A stretch of DNA of 64,000 nt from Ciona intestinalis (Eukaryota > Chordata > Ascidiacea > Phlebobranchia > Cionidae): NCBI RefSeq assembly GCF_000224145.3, contig NC_020179.2, positions 136,492 to 200,491 on the forward strand, in the 5' to 3' direction. Positions 33,445-46,200 of this stretch are shown piece after piece. The notes under the pieces are model-generated. The model did not search any database. It saw nothing but the letters and a program-made list of their open reading frames with translations, and was not told where the DNA came from. Both the position numbers and the translations under genes were made by a program. How positions within the stretch are numbered: the first letter of the stretch is position 1; every line of letters starts with the position of its first letter.

Positions 33445-35495
33445 TTGTATCTCTCTGTTGAACTTGGTTTTGGTCACGAGAAACAGCAGTGTTTCCTGAC
33501 CAGGGGAAGAATCCACCAACAAGCCGAACTTGTTTGTATCTCCTTCAACGATCGAATACTTTGCGGAAACACTGTTTGCTGGCGAGTCGCGGTCGGTGGC
33601 CGTTGGTAGAAAATACTGTTCAAAACGAAAGGTTAAACTATATGCAATTATTGGTGATTACTTATTTATCCTTGGGGCAATTCAAGTCTTAACCTGGGTG
33701 TCATATTGCGCATCTAATGTGAAGGCTTCATACATCTCGTGCCGGCTTACATGTTACAAAGTATTCAATATTTTGGATGATTTTGAACAAATAATAAATT
33801 AGGTTTGAATGAATGATTGAATGAGTCTTATTTATCCTCGCAAGGCGGGGAAACGACAGCCGTTATAACACAGGTGTTCTGTTTCATACACGTCGTGCCC
33901 GCTTACGAGTTACCACGTATGTAACTTTGCGGGTGATTATTTTACGTTTGGCTGGCAATTCACTCATGATACACACACGTCCACAATCGTAGCAGCGCCG
34001 AGCCTTGAACCGATAAACTCTGGGTTTTGTTTAACAAACCTGAGCGCCAGCTTCTGTGCTTTCTGGTATATCGACATCAACGTGTGCTGGTTGGTTGAAG
34101 ATCGGAGCATTATCGTTTGTATCGACTACTTGAACATTTATTTCAACTGGAGCAACTGAAGCCGTGGAGACAGCAATAAGTTGGATGACGTCATTGGGTA
34201 TCGCTTCTCGGTCAATTCCTTGCGTAGTTTTTAACTCCCCGGTTGCTTCAATCAGTGTGAAAAAGCTGGAAGGCTCTGATAGACTGTTGGCAATATAAGA
34301 TTATATTAAAACATATAGTACTATGGGTAAGGTAGGGTACTGTTAGCACCTAAATCCCATGTTTTTCAAGTATAACAAGCTCTTTAAGAGTCACGTGCTT
34401 AGGGTTATAATTTTGTAAATGTTCTTGGTTTACTACCAAATGTGACAAGAAAAAAGAATAAAACATATCCTATTTTTACCCTAGTACATCATATATCTAA
34501 ACGTAGGATAAATTGTTATTTATCTCATCGAATACAGTAGCGAAGGCCAGATTAATTAAAACGGCGAAAGAAAGGGTAATTAGCAGCAGAACGACCGACG
34601 TTAAACATGAATTTGTTCGGTGTTTACTGAGTGCTGCTATGGGCCGATATATTTAATGAAAAGTAAATCCCAGTTTTCACGACACCAAACTAAAGACGAT
34701 TTATGTTGTTTGTCGCATCTGCTGCAAGACGACCACACTGGGGGTTGGGGAATACAAGAATCGATACGCAATATCATAATTACACTTCAGGGTGGAAGCG
34801 ATTTACAGCCGGCATCGCGTCAATTATACAAAAATAACATTGAGTTTAACTGAAAACTTTATTTTATTTCCTAAATATTCGATTGAAATAGTTTTATATA
34901 AGAGGTTTTGGTAAGACGGGCGTGTTTTCAATTCATTTTCTCGTCCCATTTGGTAATAAACAAAGAATATTTACGAACAATCGTATAGCCCCGCGACATT
35001 AAAATGGCGTTGTTAGTCGTCCAAAACATGCTCTTGCCCCATAATTCTATATAAAGTAATTTTTTGGCATAAAACGAAAGTTTGGAAAAATGTTTAAGTG
35101 TTTAGCAACTAACACAAAATAACTATCGAATACATATATAGTATGGTGGGGGAAGATGAGACACCTTTTCATTCTTTTTCTTGTCCCATTTGGTTGTAAA
35201 CAAAGAATATTCAAAGAATTATAAAATCGTATACTCACGACTCCCATAGACCGTTGTTAATTGTTTAAAACACGATCAGGATATTTGGATATTATGTGCT
35301 AAAGATGTCTCATCTTTCCTCATCCTACTATATATAATGTAAAACACCATCTAACCGGTAAGTTTGTCCATTCTGCTGTGGAATATTGCCAACGATCTCA
35401 TCCGCGTTACCTTCTTCAAAAACTTGAAAATTAAGCGACCACACTCTGGTTATGCTTATCAATACTCCCAATGTTAACACAAGGCAGGTCTTCAT
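33445..35495 (-). CDS. Cadherin/protocadherin, first three exons only (cut by 500-N gap)
   Basis: Three exons join in phase. The first, 35356-35495, holds a signal peptide (MKTCLVLTLGVLISITRVWS) and NFQVFEEGNADEIVGNI, the start of a first extracellular cadherin repeat. The second, 34040-34283, encodes FFTLIEATGELKTT, GIDREAI and the inter-repeat calcium linker VVDTNDNAPIF. The third, 33445-33615, starts cadherin repeat 2 with ATDRDSPANSVSAKYSI and ends at a good donor (CAA then GTACGT). That makes 185 residues. The DREA, DTNDNAP and TDRDSPAN motifs identify the family. The remaining repeats, membrane segment and tail are not in the window: the next exon should fall in the gap at 32929-33428, and the GPCR begins straight after it. 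So the true gap is probably larger than 500 bases or the order is wrong. Confidence 0.85.
33820..33940 (-). mobile_element. Composite SINE body, reversed copy
   Basis: CCTCGCAAGGCGGGGAAACG, CAGCCGTTATAACACAGGTG and GCCCGCTTACGAGTTACCAC. A tRNA-like head in reverse (GAGCCTTGAACC) follows near 34000. In a cadherin intron. Confidence 0.8.
35136..35337. mobile_element. MITE family A, complete copy in a cadherin-gene flank
   Basis: Left end ATAGTATGGTGGGGGAAGAT, right end CATCTTTCCTCATCCTACTA. It lies about 20 bp downstream of cadherin exon 1, in intron 1. A second divergent copy is at about 34310-34495 and part of one at 34900-35050. Confidence 0.85.
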
Positions 35496-36626
35496 AATGT
35501 GGCCAAGCTAGCCACCACACTTTAAGTACTTGTGACACATGTTTCATTAACACATAGCTTAGATATTAAACGTCCTGTTGATAAAAACAAGCTGTCGATA
35601 TTTAATTAAGTAATTCTAACACCCGCTATAATCTATCTCAGTAAAGTTACAACACTTAGGCGCATGAACTACCAACTATCGATCAGAGTTAATTAGACCT
35701 TTTCACAGAGCATTTTATGGAAGACACTTTTAGATAATTGTAAATACATCTTTACGTCTCAATTCATATGGTACTGTGGGGGAAGATGGGACAACTTTAG
35801 CACATAATTTCCAAATATCCTCATCCAAATATCCTCATCGTCAAAACTCCCTTAATATAAACCTGACGGCTTGTATATAAGAACCTACTTTCATTCTAAA
35901 CGTTTCGGTTTAAAAACTAAAACCATAATTGATAAATTAAGAAATAAAAAAAAGTTACAAATTCTCTACAATTCTTGTTCTATCTATACAGTTATCTTTA
36001 ACTTACAAGACTTCACAGTAAACAGTTTGTTTATTAGTAAACTGTTTCTACACTGAACGTACTGATGACTTAAAATATCAGCTTTACTAGCAAACCACCA
36101 TTCCAGCACTGCATGCATAACATCGTGTATAATTATGCGCTCGAATCTAAGCAGTGTACACGTCTGCGTGGTCCGCGAGAACAATAATTAAATCCACGCC
36201 TTGCGTTTCAAGTCAACTCTCAGTAAAACGTCCTAGAGCATAACTTACTGCGCGCTCGGTTAATGTAAAGTAATCTTCGCGTGAAACGAAACAGCGCACC
36301 GAGTTACAGCTGGCCACCCTTCACGCAAGGAACATAATCTTATTACCCGCCCCGTCTGTAAAACGCTCTTCTATATAAAGCGATTGCTTTCTTCGTATAA
36401 TACTGTACAGTATATTCGTGTTTGCGAACGAAACAAGCAAACGATTAGATTGAAACAACAATATTTTTATTAGGACCGAATTTATAAACCACATTTCACG
36501 TATTCATATAGTGTGTTTTAACGACTGTCATTTTTGCTGTTAATTCCCTTCTCTTCGTTGTTTTAATTAATTTGATCTTCGCTCTCGTTTTCAAAGAGAT
36601 TAACAAAAATTGGTTATGGCGTTTAA

Positions 36627-36824
36627 GTAGGGTGGGGGAAGATGGGACACCTATTCATACTATTTTATCGTCCTATTTGGTAGTAAACAAAGAATATTCA
36701 AAGAATTATAAAACCGTATCCAATAACGTCTTCTATAGACTATTGGTAATTGTTTAAAACACAATCAGGATATTTAGATATTATGTGCTAAAGGTGTCCC
36801 ATCTTACTCCACAGTACTATATAA
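36627..36824. mobile_element. MITE family A, complete copy
   Basis: Left end GTAGGGTGGGGGAAGATGGG, right end GTGTCCCATCTTACTCCACA. Inner blocks are in the opposite orientation to the copy at 29978. Confidence 0.85.
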
Positions 36825-37038
36825 TGGTTTTTCCTAAAACTAACGCTATAAAACTTAAACTTTCTGATGAAACCTGAATTCTAAGCTAACAATAACACCT
36901 CAAGTCTACCCGCCCACTTTTCCGAATAACTTGAAATCATCTACTTAACATTATAAGTGGACGGCATGTCATAGCTCGCTGTGGGACGTATTTCGATCAT
37001 GACTATTGGCCAATATAATGTATGCGGAGTGCAAGTTA

Positions 37039-37144
37039 CATTCATTCATTCATTCATTCATTCATTCATTCATTCATTCATTCATTCATTCATTCATTCA
37101 TTCATTCATTCATTCATTCATTCATTCATTCATTCATTCATTCA
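37039..37144. repeat. (ATTC)n microsatellite, about 26 units
   Basis: An almost perfect tetranucleotide run of about 105 bp, directly preceded by GCAAGTTACA, which is the last part of the composite SINE body. The array is therefore most simply an expanded SINE tail. Long frames of repeating IHSF across it are artefacts. Confidence 0.95.
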
Positions 37145-37964
37145 TATGAGTTGGTTTATTACTACGTTATTTTTGTTATTTTTCCAGTCGTATTACTGCA
37201 ACTATTTTAATACTAATCAATTACTAATTGGACGTATTTCGTTAACTATAATGGTACTTTATTCTTGATTCTTTCGTCTCATTTGGTAGTAAACAAATAA
37301 TATTCAACGAATTATAAATCCGTATCCTCACGACTCTAAAGAACGTTGTTAGTAGCTCAAAAAACGCAATCAGGAAATATGGGATTTATGTGCTAACGGT
37401 ATCTTACCCTACAATACTGTACAAATTGTTTCATATATTACATAAGTTACTTAAGAACGATCTTTAAAACGGCCTGGTAATTCGTCGTCAACCATACAGA
37501 AGCAATGGAAGCTTTGGATCTTTTGTTTCGTATTTGTGTGCTTAACAACAATGAGTTGGATTGTGCTTTGGAATTACAAAGACACAAAAGTAAAGAATAA
37601 AACCTGGTTAGCAAATACTAAGGCTTAGTATTCATGTAAACGCCATTACAATCAAATACGACGATTAAGTAGGCTTAATTTACGTGTTAAGCTGCTACCG
37701 TATGCTGATACACATATATAGTAGATACGCTGGTACTTAAGTAGTAAACAACGAATTTACTAAGAGTTATATAACCGTATCCTCACGATTCTAAAAAAGC
37801 GTTGTTAATTGTTAAAAACACGACCAAGAAGGATGCGATACCATGCCCTGAAAGTATACCATCTTACCCTACATTACTATACAGGAACAAAATACTGGCA
37901 ATAACTATGTTACGAACTTATATGCGAACCTATCCTTTAAACTATAGCCATCTGTTCAATATGC

Positions 37965-38166
37965 TATACAGTAGGGTTGGGAAAGACGGGATACATTTTA
38001 CCTCTATTTTCTCGCCCCGTTTAGTAGTAAACAAAGAACATTCAAGAAATTAATAAACCATAAGCCCATGACTCCCATTGACGGTTATAATTGTTTAAAA
38101 CACGATCAGGATATTTAGATATTATGTGCTAAAGGTGTCCCATCTTCCCTCACCCTACTATATATA
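37965..38166. mobile_element. MITE family A, complete copy
   Basis: Left end ACAGTAGGGTTGGGAAAGAC, right end CATCTTCCCTCACCCTACTA. Another copy (about 37720-37890) ends 75 bp to its left. Confidence 0.85.
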
Positions 38167-38514
38167 CTTCCACCATGCACAGCCGAAACACGGAGGTCTT
38201 CAACCAGATAAGCATGCGGGTCTTACTATAACAGGATCTAATGCATTACGATGATGATGAATACAAGAGATCTCACTCATTCATGCGTTTTAAATCTCAA
38301 TCATAAAAGATTAAACCGAAACCAATTTTAAGACGTCCATTATAATTTTGTCGACGTTTCAACGAGGGGTTTATATTCAACAGCATTGGAGAGACGTCCG
38401 ACGTTTTAAATTAAATCGGTCTCTAATATTAAAGGATAAATAATGTTAGCCGCTGTGAACCGGTCAAATTTATAGTTCTAGTTTAATATATGAATTTACC
38501 CCTATAGTTTATAT

Positions 38515-38705
38515 AGCAGGGTGGGGTAAGATGGAACACATTTTCATTCTCTTTTCTCGTCCCATTCGTGGTAAACGAAAAATATTTACAGAATTACACA
38601 ACTGTATTTTCAAGAAGAGCGTTGTCTATTGTTTAAAACATGATCAGAATATAAAGGATTTTGGTGCAAACGGTTTCCATCTTATCCTACAGTATTATAC
38701 ATACC
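38515..38705. mobile_element. MITE family A, near-complete copy
   Basis: Left end AGCAGGGTGGGGTAAGATGG; the right end decays as CATCTTATCCTACAGTATTA, as in the sub-lineage at 12308 and 37230. Confidence 0.75.
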
Positions 38706-39054
38706 ATTACCATTATTTCACCCCTGGATTATTCTAATATTAAAACAACAATTTCTTGAATAGATATCTATAATAGCCAGCTATGGGAACCACGTCAAGT
38801 CGTTTATTCACGTTCGATGTAGCGATGATAGTAATGGTAGGTAACAATACATCACGTGTTAAAAGCATCGCTTTCCCTTTTACTGTGTTATGCTTGATGG
38901 ACAAGAAAACATTGAAAGGATTTAGGAATTTAGGAAGTTGTACGCTGTAATCACGCTTATAAAAACAAATATATTAACGTGTAAAAGTACTGTAATAGGC
39001 TCTACAGAACACAATATTTTCACCGTATTGCAGTTGACATGACGTTTTATAACA

Positions 39055-39180
39055 TACCTCGTAACTCGTAAGCGGGCACAAGGTGTATGTAACAGAACAT
39101 TGGTGTTATAACGACTGTCGTTTTCCGTCCACGCAGGATTAATAAGTTACATACGTGGTAACTTATAAGTTACATTCATT
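39055..39180 (+). mobile_element. Composite SINE body
   Basis: TAACTCGTAAGCGGGCACAA, GTTATAACGACTGTCGTTTT and a terminal TTACATTCATTTATT. Single copy in the MITE-rich region. Confidence 0.75.
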
Positions 39181-40254
39181 TATTAATGCATATGTTTAAG
39201 TTGCAAACCGCATCATCATGACTTTAAAAAAAACTTTGTTAACTGTTAAAAACACTATCGGAAAGTATGGGTTTAAATGCACGGTTTATGTGCATTCATC
39301 CCATCTTACCCCACAGTACTATATGTGTTGGGTCATTAGAAATATAAACGTTGATGTTAAAAATCACGTTCGCCATTCGACGTCGGTTTGTGGTCAAACA
39401 AAGACAGTGATCGATCTGCAACACGAGGTCTGGATCGAAAGTTGAAAAAACTTAAGGAACGTGTGGAGAGACGGCTCCCTACTTTCATACATGAAACACT
39501 TTTAATGGGCCTCATATTGATTTTAATAAAGATCGACAAACCTACGGGAAATACCGAATAAATAAGCAAAATAAAGCAATGTTTTTAAACATTAGAATAA
39601 TGTTAGCCGGTTTAGTATTTTACACTTTTACTCGAGAAGTTTTTACACTTTTTTAACGACTATCGTTTTGTTGCAAATTACCGTCTCTGCGCTTTTTTAA
39701 TTAATATATGATCTTCGCCACTGTAATGTATGCGAAAATATAAACAAAAATATATGGCATATTACTCGAAAGCTGGTGTTCAACTTCTTAACACGTTCTT
39801 TCTATTGATCAGCCGCGTGACAACACTTCGATTTCCACGTAAGCAGTCGTTATTGATGGCATATCGCTGTGATTGGGAAGCCAACCACGGTAGCAATTAC
39901 CTTAATCCAAGTGATACTTTCCCATGCGGGGTAACTTACAATTTGTTGCCAACACAAAAGGAACATGGCATCATGCGCTTTGTCGAGTTTTATATAAATA
40001 TACTAAACAGTAGTTGCGGAACATGGGCTACAAATGATGTAACAAAAGAGATCAATTTAAAATAAACGCAGACTTACCTCTGGAATATTTATTACTGGCG
40101 TATAATATAACAGGGTATAAGGTGGAAACCGCTAGCACACAATGTAGTACATACGGTATGATAAGATGAAACCGGTTGTTTTCTCTTTTTTAAACAAAAC
40201 ATACACCACAGAATTAGAACAGTATCTTTGCGACTCTGAATGAGGCTTGGTATA

Positions 40255-40446
40255 TTAGGGTGGGGGAAGATGGGACACCTTTTCATTTTGTTTTCTCTTT
40301 CCATTTGGTAGTAAACAAAGAACATTCAAAGAATTATGAAACCGTATCCTTACGACTTCCATATACCGTTGTTAATTCTTTAAAATACGATCAAGACATT
40401 TAGATATTATGTGATAAAGGTGTCCGATCTCCCCTCATCCACTATA
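40255..40446. mobile_element. MITE family A, complete copy
   Basis: Left end TTAGGGTGGGGGAAGATGGG, right end GTCCGATCTCCCCTCATCCA. It abuts another partial copy (about 40440-40650) with the CGTGTTTTTAGTC inner variant. Confidence 0.85.
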
Positions 40447-42719
40447 TAATTGTTCAAAACAAGATCAGGAAATATTGGATCTTGTTACTAACGGTATATT
40501 CATTTTACTTCACGTACTATATTTCATATTTTCTAATCGTGTTTTTAGTCGAGCGGATACGGCTATATATAAATCTGCATATATTTCTTGTTTACTGCCA
40601 ACAATATTTAATAGAATGAAAGCATAAACTATATCACCCCAAACTAATACGTTATAACTGCAATAATACATACCACAAAACATATACTAAAAAGCTAATG
40701 TTTTTCACTATGTACAAGCGCACTTCTAACCAAAGCCCTTCATTAAGACGGCGGACGGGACCAGCGACTTAACGAGAAGCGAGTTTTAAATAATAACAAT
40801 GGAGTTTATCCATACATTTCCTCCCTACTTTGATTCTATTGGGAGCAACTAAAAAATTCGCCAATCGAGTTGATGGTACTTAACTACGCAGTAGCGCTGT
40901 GGGGAAAGGACTACTTAGCTGGATCCTATAGTCGGGTAAATAAAGTTGGGGAAGCGAGCCGATCAATTAATTTGGGAGACGTTTAGTGCTGGGACCGTGG
41001 GACGTCTTATGCGATGGTGAGTCACTGGTTTGGAAAATCCAGCGGGGTTATCCGAAAGTCGATCAAAACGTAGTCGTTACTCTGAATTAAGGCTGATATA
41101 ATTGTCAAAACAAAAATTAAAACTCATGAATATTTCAGTCGATCGTCTGGATTAAAATTTAATTCGTGCAGATCAAATAAAAATCCCCCGGTTGCTATTC
41201 AGCCTGATCTGATTTAAACTATACGTCTATGTAAAACGATACTATGCCATTTAATATTAAATCCTGTATACACATAACGACCCAACTCAAATTATATAAA
41301 ACACAAAATTTAATCAGCCTATTTTAAACATTAGATATGCCTCGTTTCGCTGCTAATTCCTTTCTCTTCGTTGTTTTAATTAATTAACTAAAACTCACTG
41401 TGAGTTTACTTGCTTTAGACTTCATCTGACACTTTTACTCAAGTTTTACTCCAGCTTTTCATCGACTGTTATTTTGGTAATTACCTGGTAGCCTATTCGT
41501 CACTGTAATCGAGGTGATAAATAAACAATTGTGTTATGTTTGTCCCAATAATACTATGCAACTAAGCAGATATAGTGGGGAGTAGATGGTTTTCACTCTC
41601 TTTTCACATCGTTAAAAACAGATTAGGAAATATGGCTGCTAACAGTATCCCATCTTAACCTACAGTAATATATCTGTATAAACTTTACACCACAACCTCA
41701 ACTTACGAAACACATATCAAGTTCCAATTGCCTAACAGCTTCCTATTTCATCAAATACCAAAACTAACAAAGAGAAATGCGATATCTTGATATAAAAAGC
41801 GGTGTGTTTTGTAGGTTTAGCTGCCACGCTTTTACTCAAGTTGTTTTTTCTTGTATAGCGTGTTATAACAACTCTCGTTTTGCTGCTAATTTCCTTTATA
41901 CATCATTTAACTTGATCTTTACTACTGTATTCGAAGAAATAAAAATTATGTAAGAATATAACACCACGTTGATTTAAAAACAATATATCAGTGGCTCATC
42001 TGGTATAAAAACGTATAGTGTATTTCCAACGTTTCGTCTGCCATACGGCGAGACTTCGCCACTGATATATTTGTTTGTACTATGCCTGGTAGCAGAAGTA
42101 ACAGAATGACGTTGATTTAAACTTATTGTATCAAACAGAGTGTTGAACAATAATAACAAACGTTTTGCTCAATTCAACTTAAACTGAGATACGTTTCCAC
42201 AAAGTTATGATTGTGAACAAACGTTTACTTCAGTAGTTACCGTTTTCTTTACATGTGGCATAAAAAGGCCACTTGCCAAATTGTTTTTTTTTTGTAAAAT
42301 TTTTCCAGCTTTATTAATTCGTATCAAAGTCAACGCTGTTAATTTTTTGCTGATACAAACAATTGATGAGCTTGATTCGAAAATTTTATTATCAAAGGCA
42401 TTTCAAAAGCGTTGATAAATATGACGTCACAGAGGAATTAGTGACGCCACAAGGAATCACGGCAAAGAAACACGAGCACCACCTAACGGCCAAACATTTG
42501 ATTTTATTATCTCGCGTTATCACGGAATGTGTCGTTATATTGAGGATATCTTGTCGGTCCCTGGTGACCTTTCGTGAACTCTAACCCGGCGATTGGACCC
42601 GTATATGACGTCACATTGGGATGACTAACCTATGAATACATAATATATTGAAAGAATGATCGCCGAACACGTTTTTTTCTTACAATAAATTGTAAATCTG
42701 TTTTTAACTATGAGCAAAT

Positions 42720-42830
42720 TAATGTAACTTAGTTTATCCTCCTGTGGCGGAAAACAACATGTCGTTATAACCTGGGTGTTCATACACCGCGTGCCAGCTT
42801 ACGAGATACACTTTGTGGCTGATTATTTTG
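42720..42830 (-). mobile_element. Composite SINE body, degraded reversed copy
   Basis: TGTAACTTAGTTTATCCTCC, CATGTCGTTATAACCTGGGT and GTGCCAGCTTACGAG. It is followed by the reversed middle part (GGAGAACCAATAAGTGACCA, CTGGGTTAGAGCGATTGCTG) and, near 43045, a reversed tRNA-like head (GAGCCTTGAACCAG). Confidence 0.7.
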
Positions 42831-43221
42831 TGATTTTTTTTATGTAGATGAAAATTTGGAGAACCAATAAGTGACCACTGGGTTAGAGCGATTGCTGTAA
42901 GTGTCTTGATTAAGGATACATACTTCCATAATGATAACAGCAGCAGACTATAAGTGAGTTTTAGCAAATGCTATTTTGTCACTATATAACCTGTCCTTTG
43001 TTTCAAATATTTTTAAAGTGTCTTCCTCCAAAGACAGATACACCCACAGTAGCAGCGTCGAGCCTTGAACCAGTTACCTCTAGATTCTTGGCAAGCTTAT
43101 CGCTGCCTTGGCGCCAGTCGTTGTTGAAAAAAAGTAATACAGTTCTCTTTTTAATATTAATTAGACATGAATTATGATCTGATGAATTTTGTTAAAACCA
43201 ACCAACCATATTACTGAGTGG

Positions 43222-46200
43222 TACGAGATCTTTCAATTGAACTTCTTCATAATTCCCGTACTCGAGGAAAACAACGACAGCCGTTGACTTGCTTGGATGG
43301 ATGTTCATTATCTTTGCTTTGTAAAACTGCAACACATGAATATTATGATAATGCATATAGTTTAGCAATGTTAAACAAAGGTGGACAGCTTCACAGTACT
43401 ATATGATATACATAATAGTGTATGAATTTAACTTGTTTATCTTCGCATGGCGGGGCAACGACAGTCTTTATAATACGGCTGTTCTGTTTCATACACCTCG
43501 TACCTGCTTACGAGTTACCACATATGTAACTTTGTGGATAATTACTTTTTTATTGTTTACAATTACGGCTAATTATCTTGCTGAACAATGGTAGCAGCGT
43601 GAAGCCTTGAACCCATAACCTCTGGGTTAGAGGCAGCCACGCTAACCACTATGCAGTTGCATCACAAACTACCTTGTAATCTTCCCAGTATTTGGCTTGG
43701 CAAAACGAACCCTCGCTCCACTTGCATTCCATTGCTTGTTGCGCAGGTTGCGCAGGTTGCACAGGTTGCGCATGTTGTTGTTGCCCATGTTGTTGCTGCG
43801 TATGTTGCGCATGTTGTTGTTGCCCATGTTGTTGCTGCGCGTGTTGTTGTTGCGCATGTTGTTGCTGCGTATGTTTATACTTATGTTGTTCAACATTGAC
43901 TTTCCTTCCTTGTGATTTCATTCTTTCAGCCGTTTCACCCAAAGTCATCTGTTTGCCAGAGTTTGTAGGTGGTGGTTGTTGTTGTTGTTTCTGTTGTTGA
44001 TATTGTTGTTGTTTCAGTTGTTGTTGTTGTTTCTGTTGTTGATATTGTTGTTGTTGTTTCTGTTGTTGATATTGTTGTTGTTGTTGCCCATTACGTTGTT
44101 GATGTGGTTGCTGTTGTCGTTGTTGTTTTTGTTGTTGTTGTTGCCCTTTAAGTTGTGACGGGGGTTGTTGTTGTTCCTGTGGTTGTTTTTGCACATTACG
44201 TTGTGGCAGTTGTAGCGGTTGTTGTTTATGTGGTTGTTGATATTGGTGTTGATGTTGTTTCTGTTGTTGTTGCCCATTACGTTGCGAAGGTGGTTGGTAA
44301 AACTTCATCTCTGGCGGTCGTTGTCGATTCGAATCAACTTGCTTGTTTGGTTTGTCCTCGTACTGAATACAACTTATATTTGTAACCGGGTTTCACACGT
44401 ATGTACACAGGTCCAGTTAACAACACTATTCTAGAGTTGTAAAAATATAATTCTAAAATATTCTTTGTTTACTACCAAATGGGATGATAAAAGGGAACAA
44501 AAACGCCTATTTTCCCTTAAATTCCCCACCCCACCCTACTATATAAAGTTTACAAACCTGAGATTTGTCCTTGGTGAATCGTGGCGCAACCGCTTTTGGA
44601 AACGAAACTTTTTCGGACAATTTTTCTTCATTCCACAGTCTATGCTTATCCGTTCGTTCGTTTTGTTGTCGAGATTGATCTCTGTTTGTGTCGAATCTGT
44701 TCTGACTTTTCCCTGCATTGAAACTATACCCTTGCCTGTATGAGCTTTTATCATTGTGGGTGTGATCATTAAATGGTGGATTCCTGTAAAAAAAAAAATT
44801 ACGCAAATATTAAAAAATAAATTGATTTTTTTAAATTAAAATTTCAAATAACTAAATACACATTCTCAAAACGTACAATCATTTACATTAACACATGTAC
44901 TTTAAAAATAAAGTTTTTGTTACAAATTAATTTATACTAACTTTGAATAATTCTGGGGTCTTCTGTTTGAATAACTTGCATCAGATGACCGGGAATTTTC
45001 TGTGATAAAATAAAAGAAATAATTTAACATAACTACATTACAAATATAAAAACTTCACAAAATATAGGTGAAAAAAAGAATACGAACATCTAAATATTCT
45101 TTTCAGCAACTCAAGTCTTGCCAGATGGGGGTCGAAAAGTTAAAAATACACTGCAGTTAAAAGATTAACTACATTATGCCTAGCAAAAGTAACAGAAAAA
45201 ATCTTTTAATGAAAATATTTACCAGTCCCTACAATGTAAAGGTTGGACACCAATGGTTAATAAATCACCTGTTCTGTCCGACTTCCCACCAGTTTCAACC
45301 AAACTTAATTGTTTAACATATTCGATAATATGATCATCATCATGCATTTGATCTTCAGTATCCACAGTGGCTTTCTCAGGTCCTACATGGGATAATTGGT
45401 AAGTACGTGTTATTTGTCACTAAAAGTGCTACCATTGTGGGCGTGTGTGTACTTGGGCAAGACACTTAACGGCAATTGCTCCAACCCAGTGGTCACTAAT
45501 GGGTTGTTCAATTATCAGCCATACAGAAAAACAATCACCCACACAATTACATACGTGGCAGCTTGTAAGCTGACACGTGGTGTATGAAACAAAATACCCA
45601 TGTTATACCATTGTCGTTGCCCCGCCTAGCGAAGTTACATACATTCAACATCACATTGCACAAAAACCCAACCATGCTTAGAAATACAAACGTTTTGGCT
45701 CTGTTGGTTGAATCTTGGTTTCCAGAAAATCAAATAAAGTTGTGTTTTTGTTTGAAGCATGTTGTTCTTCATCATCATTATCACGATGCCGACGACTTCT
45801 TCCACCTGTGTTGTAATTAATGTAGTGAAATATTTATTTTAATGATCATAAATTCTGTGAATCTAACCCTGAACCACAGAGCTCATGAAGTTGAATGATT
45901 CTAATAATGAAACAAACACGCAGTGAAATGAATAAAGAAAGCACAGGAATGTTAGTGATATGCTTTTAAACTAATAATTACTAGGATTGTAGAACCCAAG
46001 AAGTTGTAGCTAAATGCTATTGCAATAAACCCAAAGTAAACATTAGAATACATACCTCTCCCTTCTCTTTCTCCTCTTCCTCCTCTCCCACTCCATCTCG
46101 CATCTTCTCCTCTTCCTCCACCCCTTCCACCTCTATCACTCCTACTACCTCTTCCACCTCCTCTCCCTCTCTCACTCCTTCCATCATCTCCTCTCCCTCC

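Larger units (their letters stand above)
35496..42380. other. MITE-rich region with no recognisable gene
   Basis: About 7 kb upstream of the cadherin gene and downstream of TDRD3. It contains at least ten family A MITEs or pieces (near 35770, 36627, 37230, 37720, 37965, 38515, 39190, 40255, 40440, 41570), family D repeats, a composite SINE and a long ATTC microsatellite. Open frames up to 111 codons (39730-40065) carry no motif I recognise. The cadherin promoter should lie near 35500-36400. Confidence 0.6.

Noticed and set aside
36981-37268. Frames encoding repeated IHSF
   Set aside because: Produced entirely by the ATTC microsatellite.
39730-40065. Plus-strand 111-codon frame
   Set aside because: No recognisable motif, no supporting splice context, lies among MITEs; kept only as part of the region description.
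43585-43650. tRNA-like A- and B-box sequences (also near 24000, 34000, 43045, 48780, 63570) as real tRNA genes
   Set aside because: They lack complete cloverleaf pairing as far as can be judged by eye and are attached to the SINE middle part and body.
43651-44434. Plus-strand open frames rich in Cys, Val or Leu
   Set aside because: They are the antisense frames of the CAA/CAG tract of TDRD3 and have no independent motif or start context.
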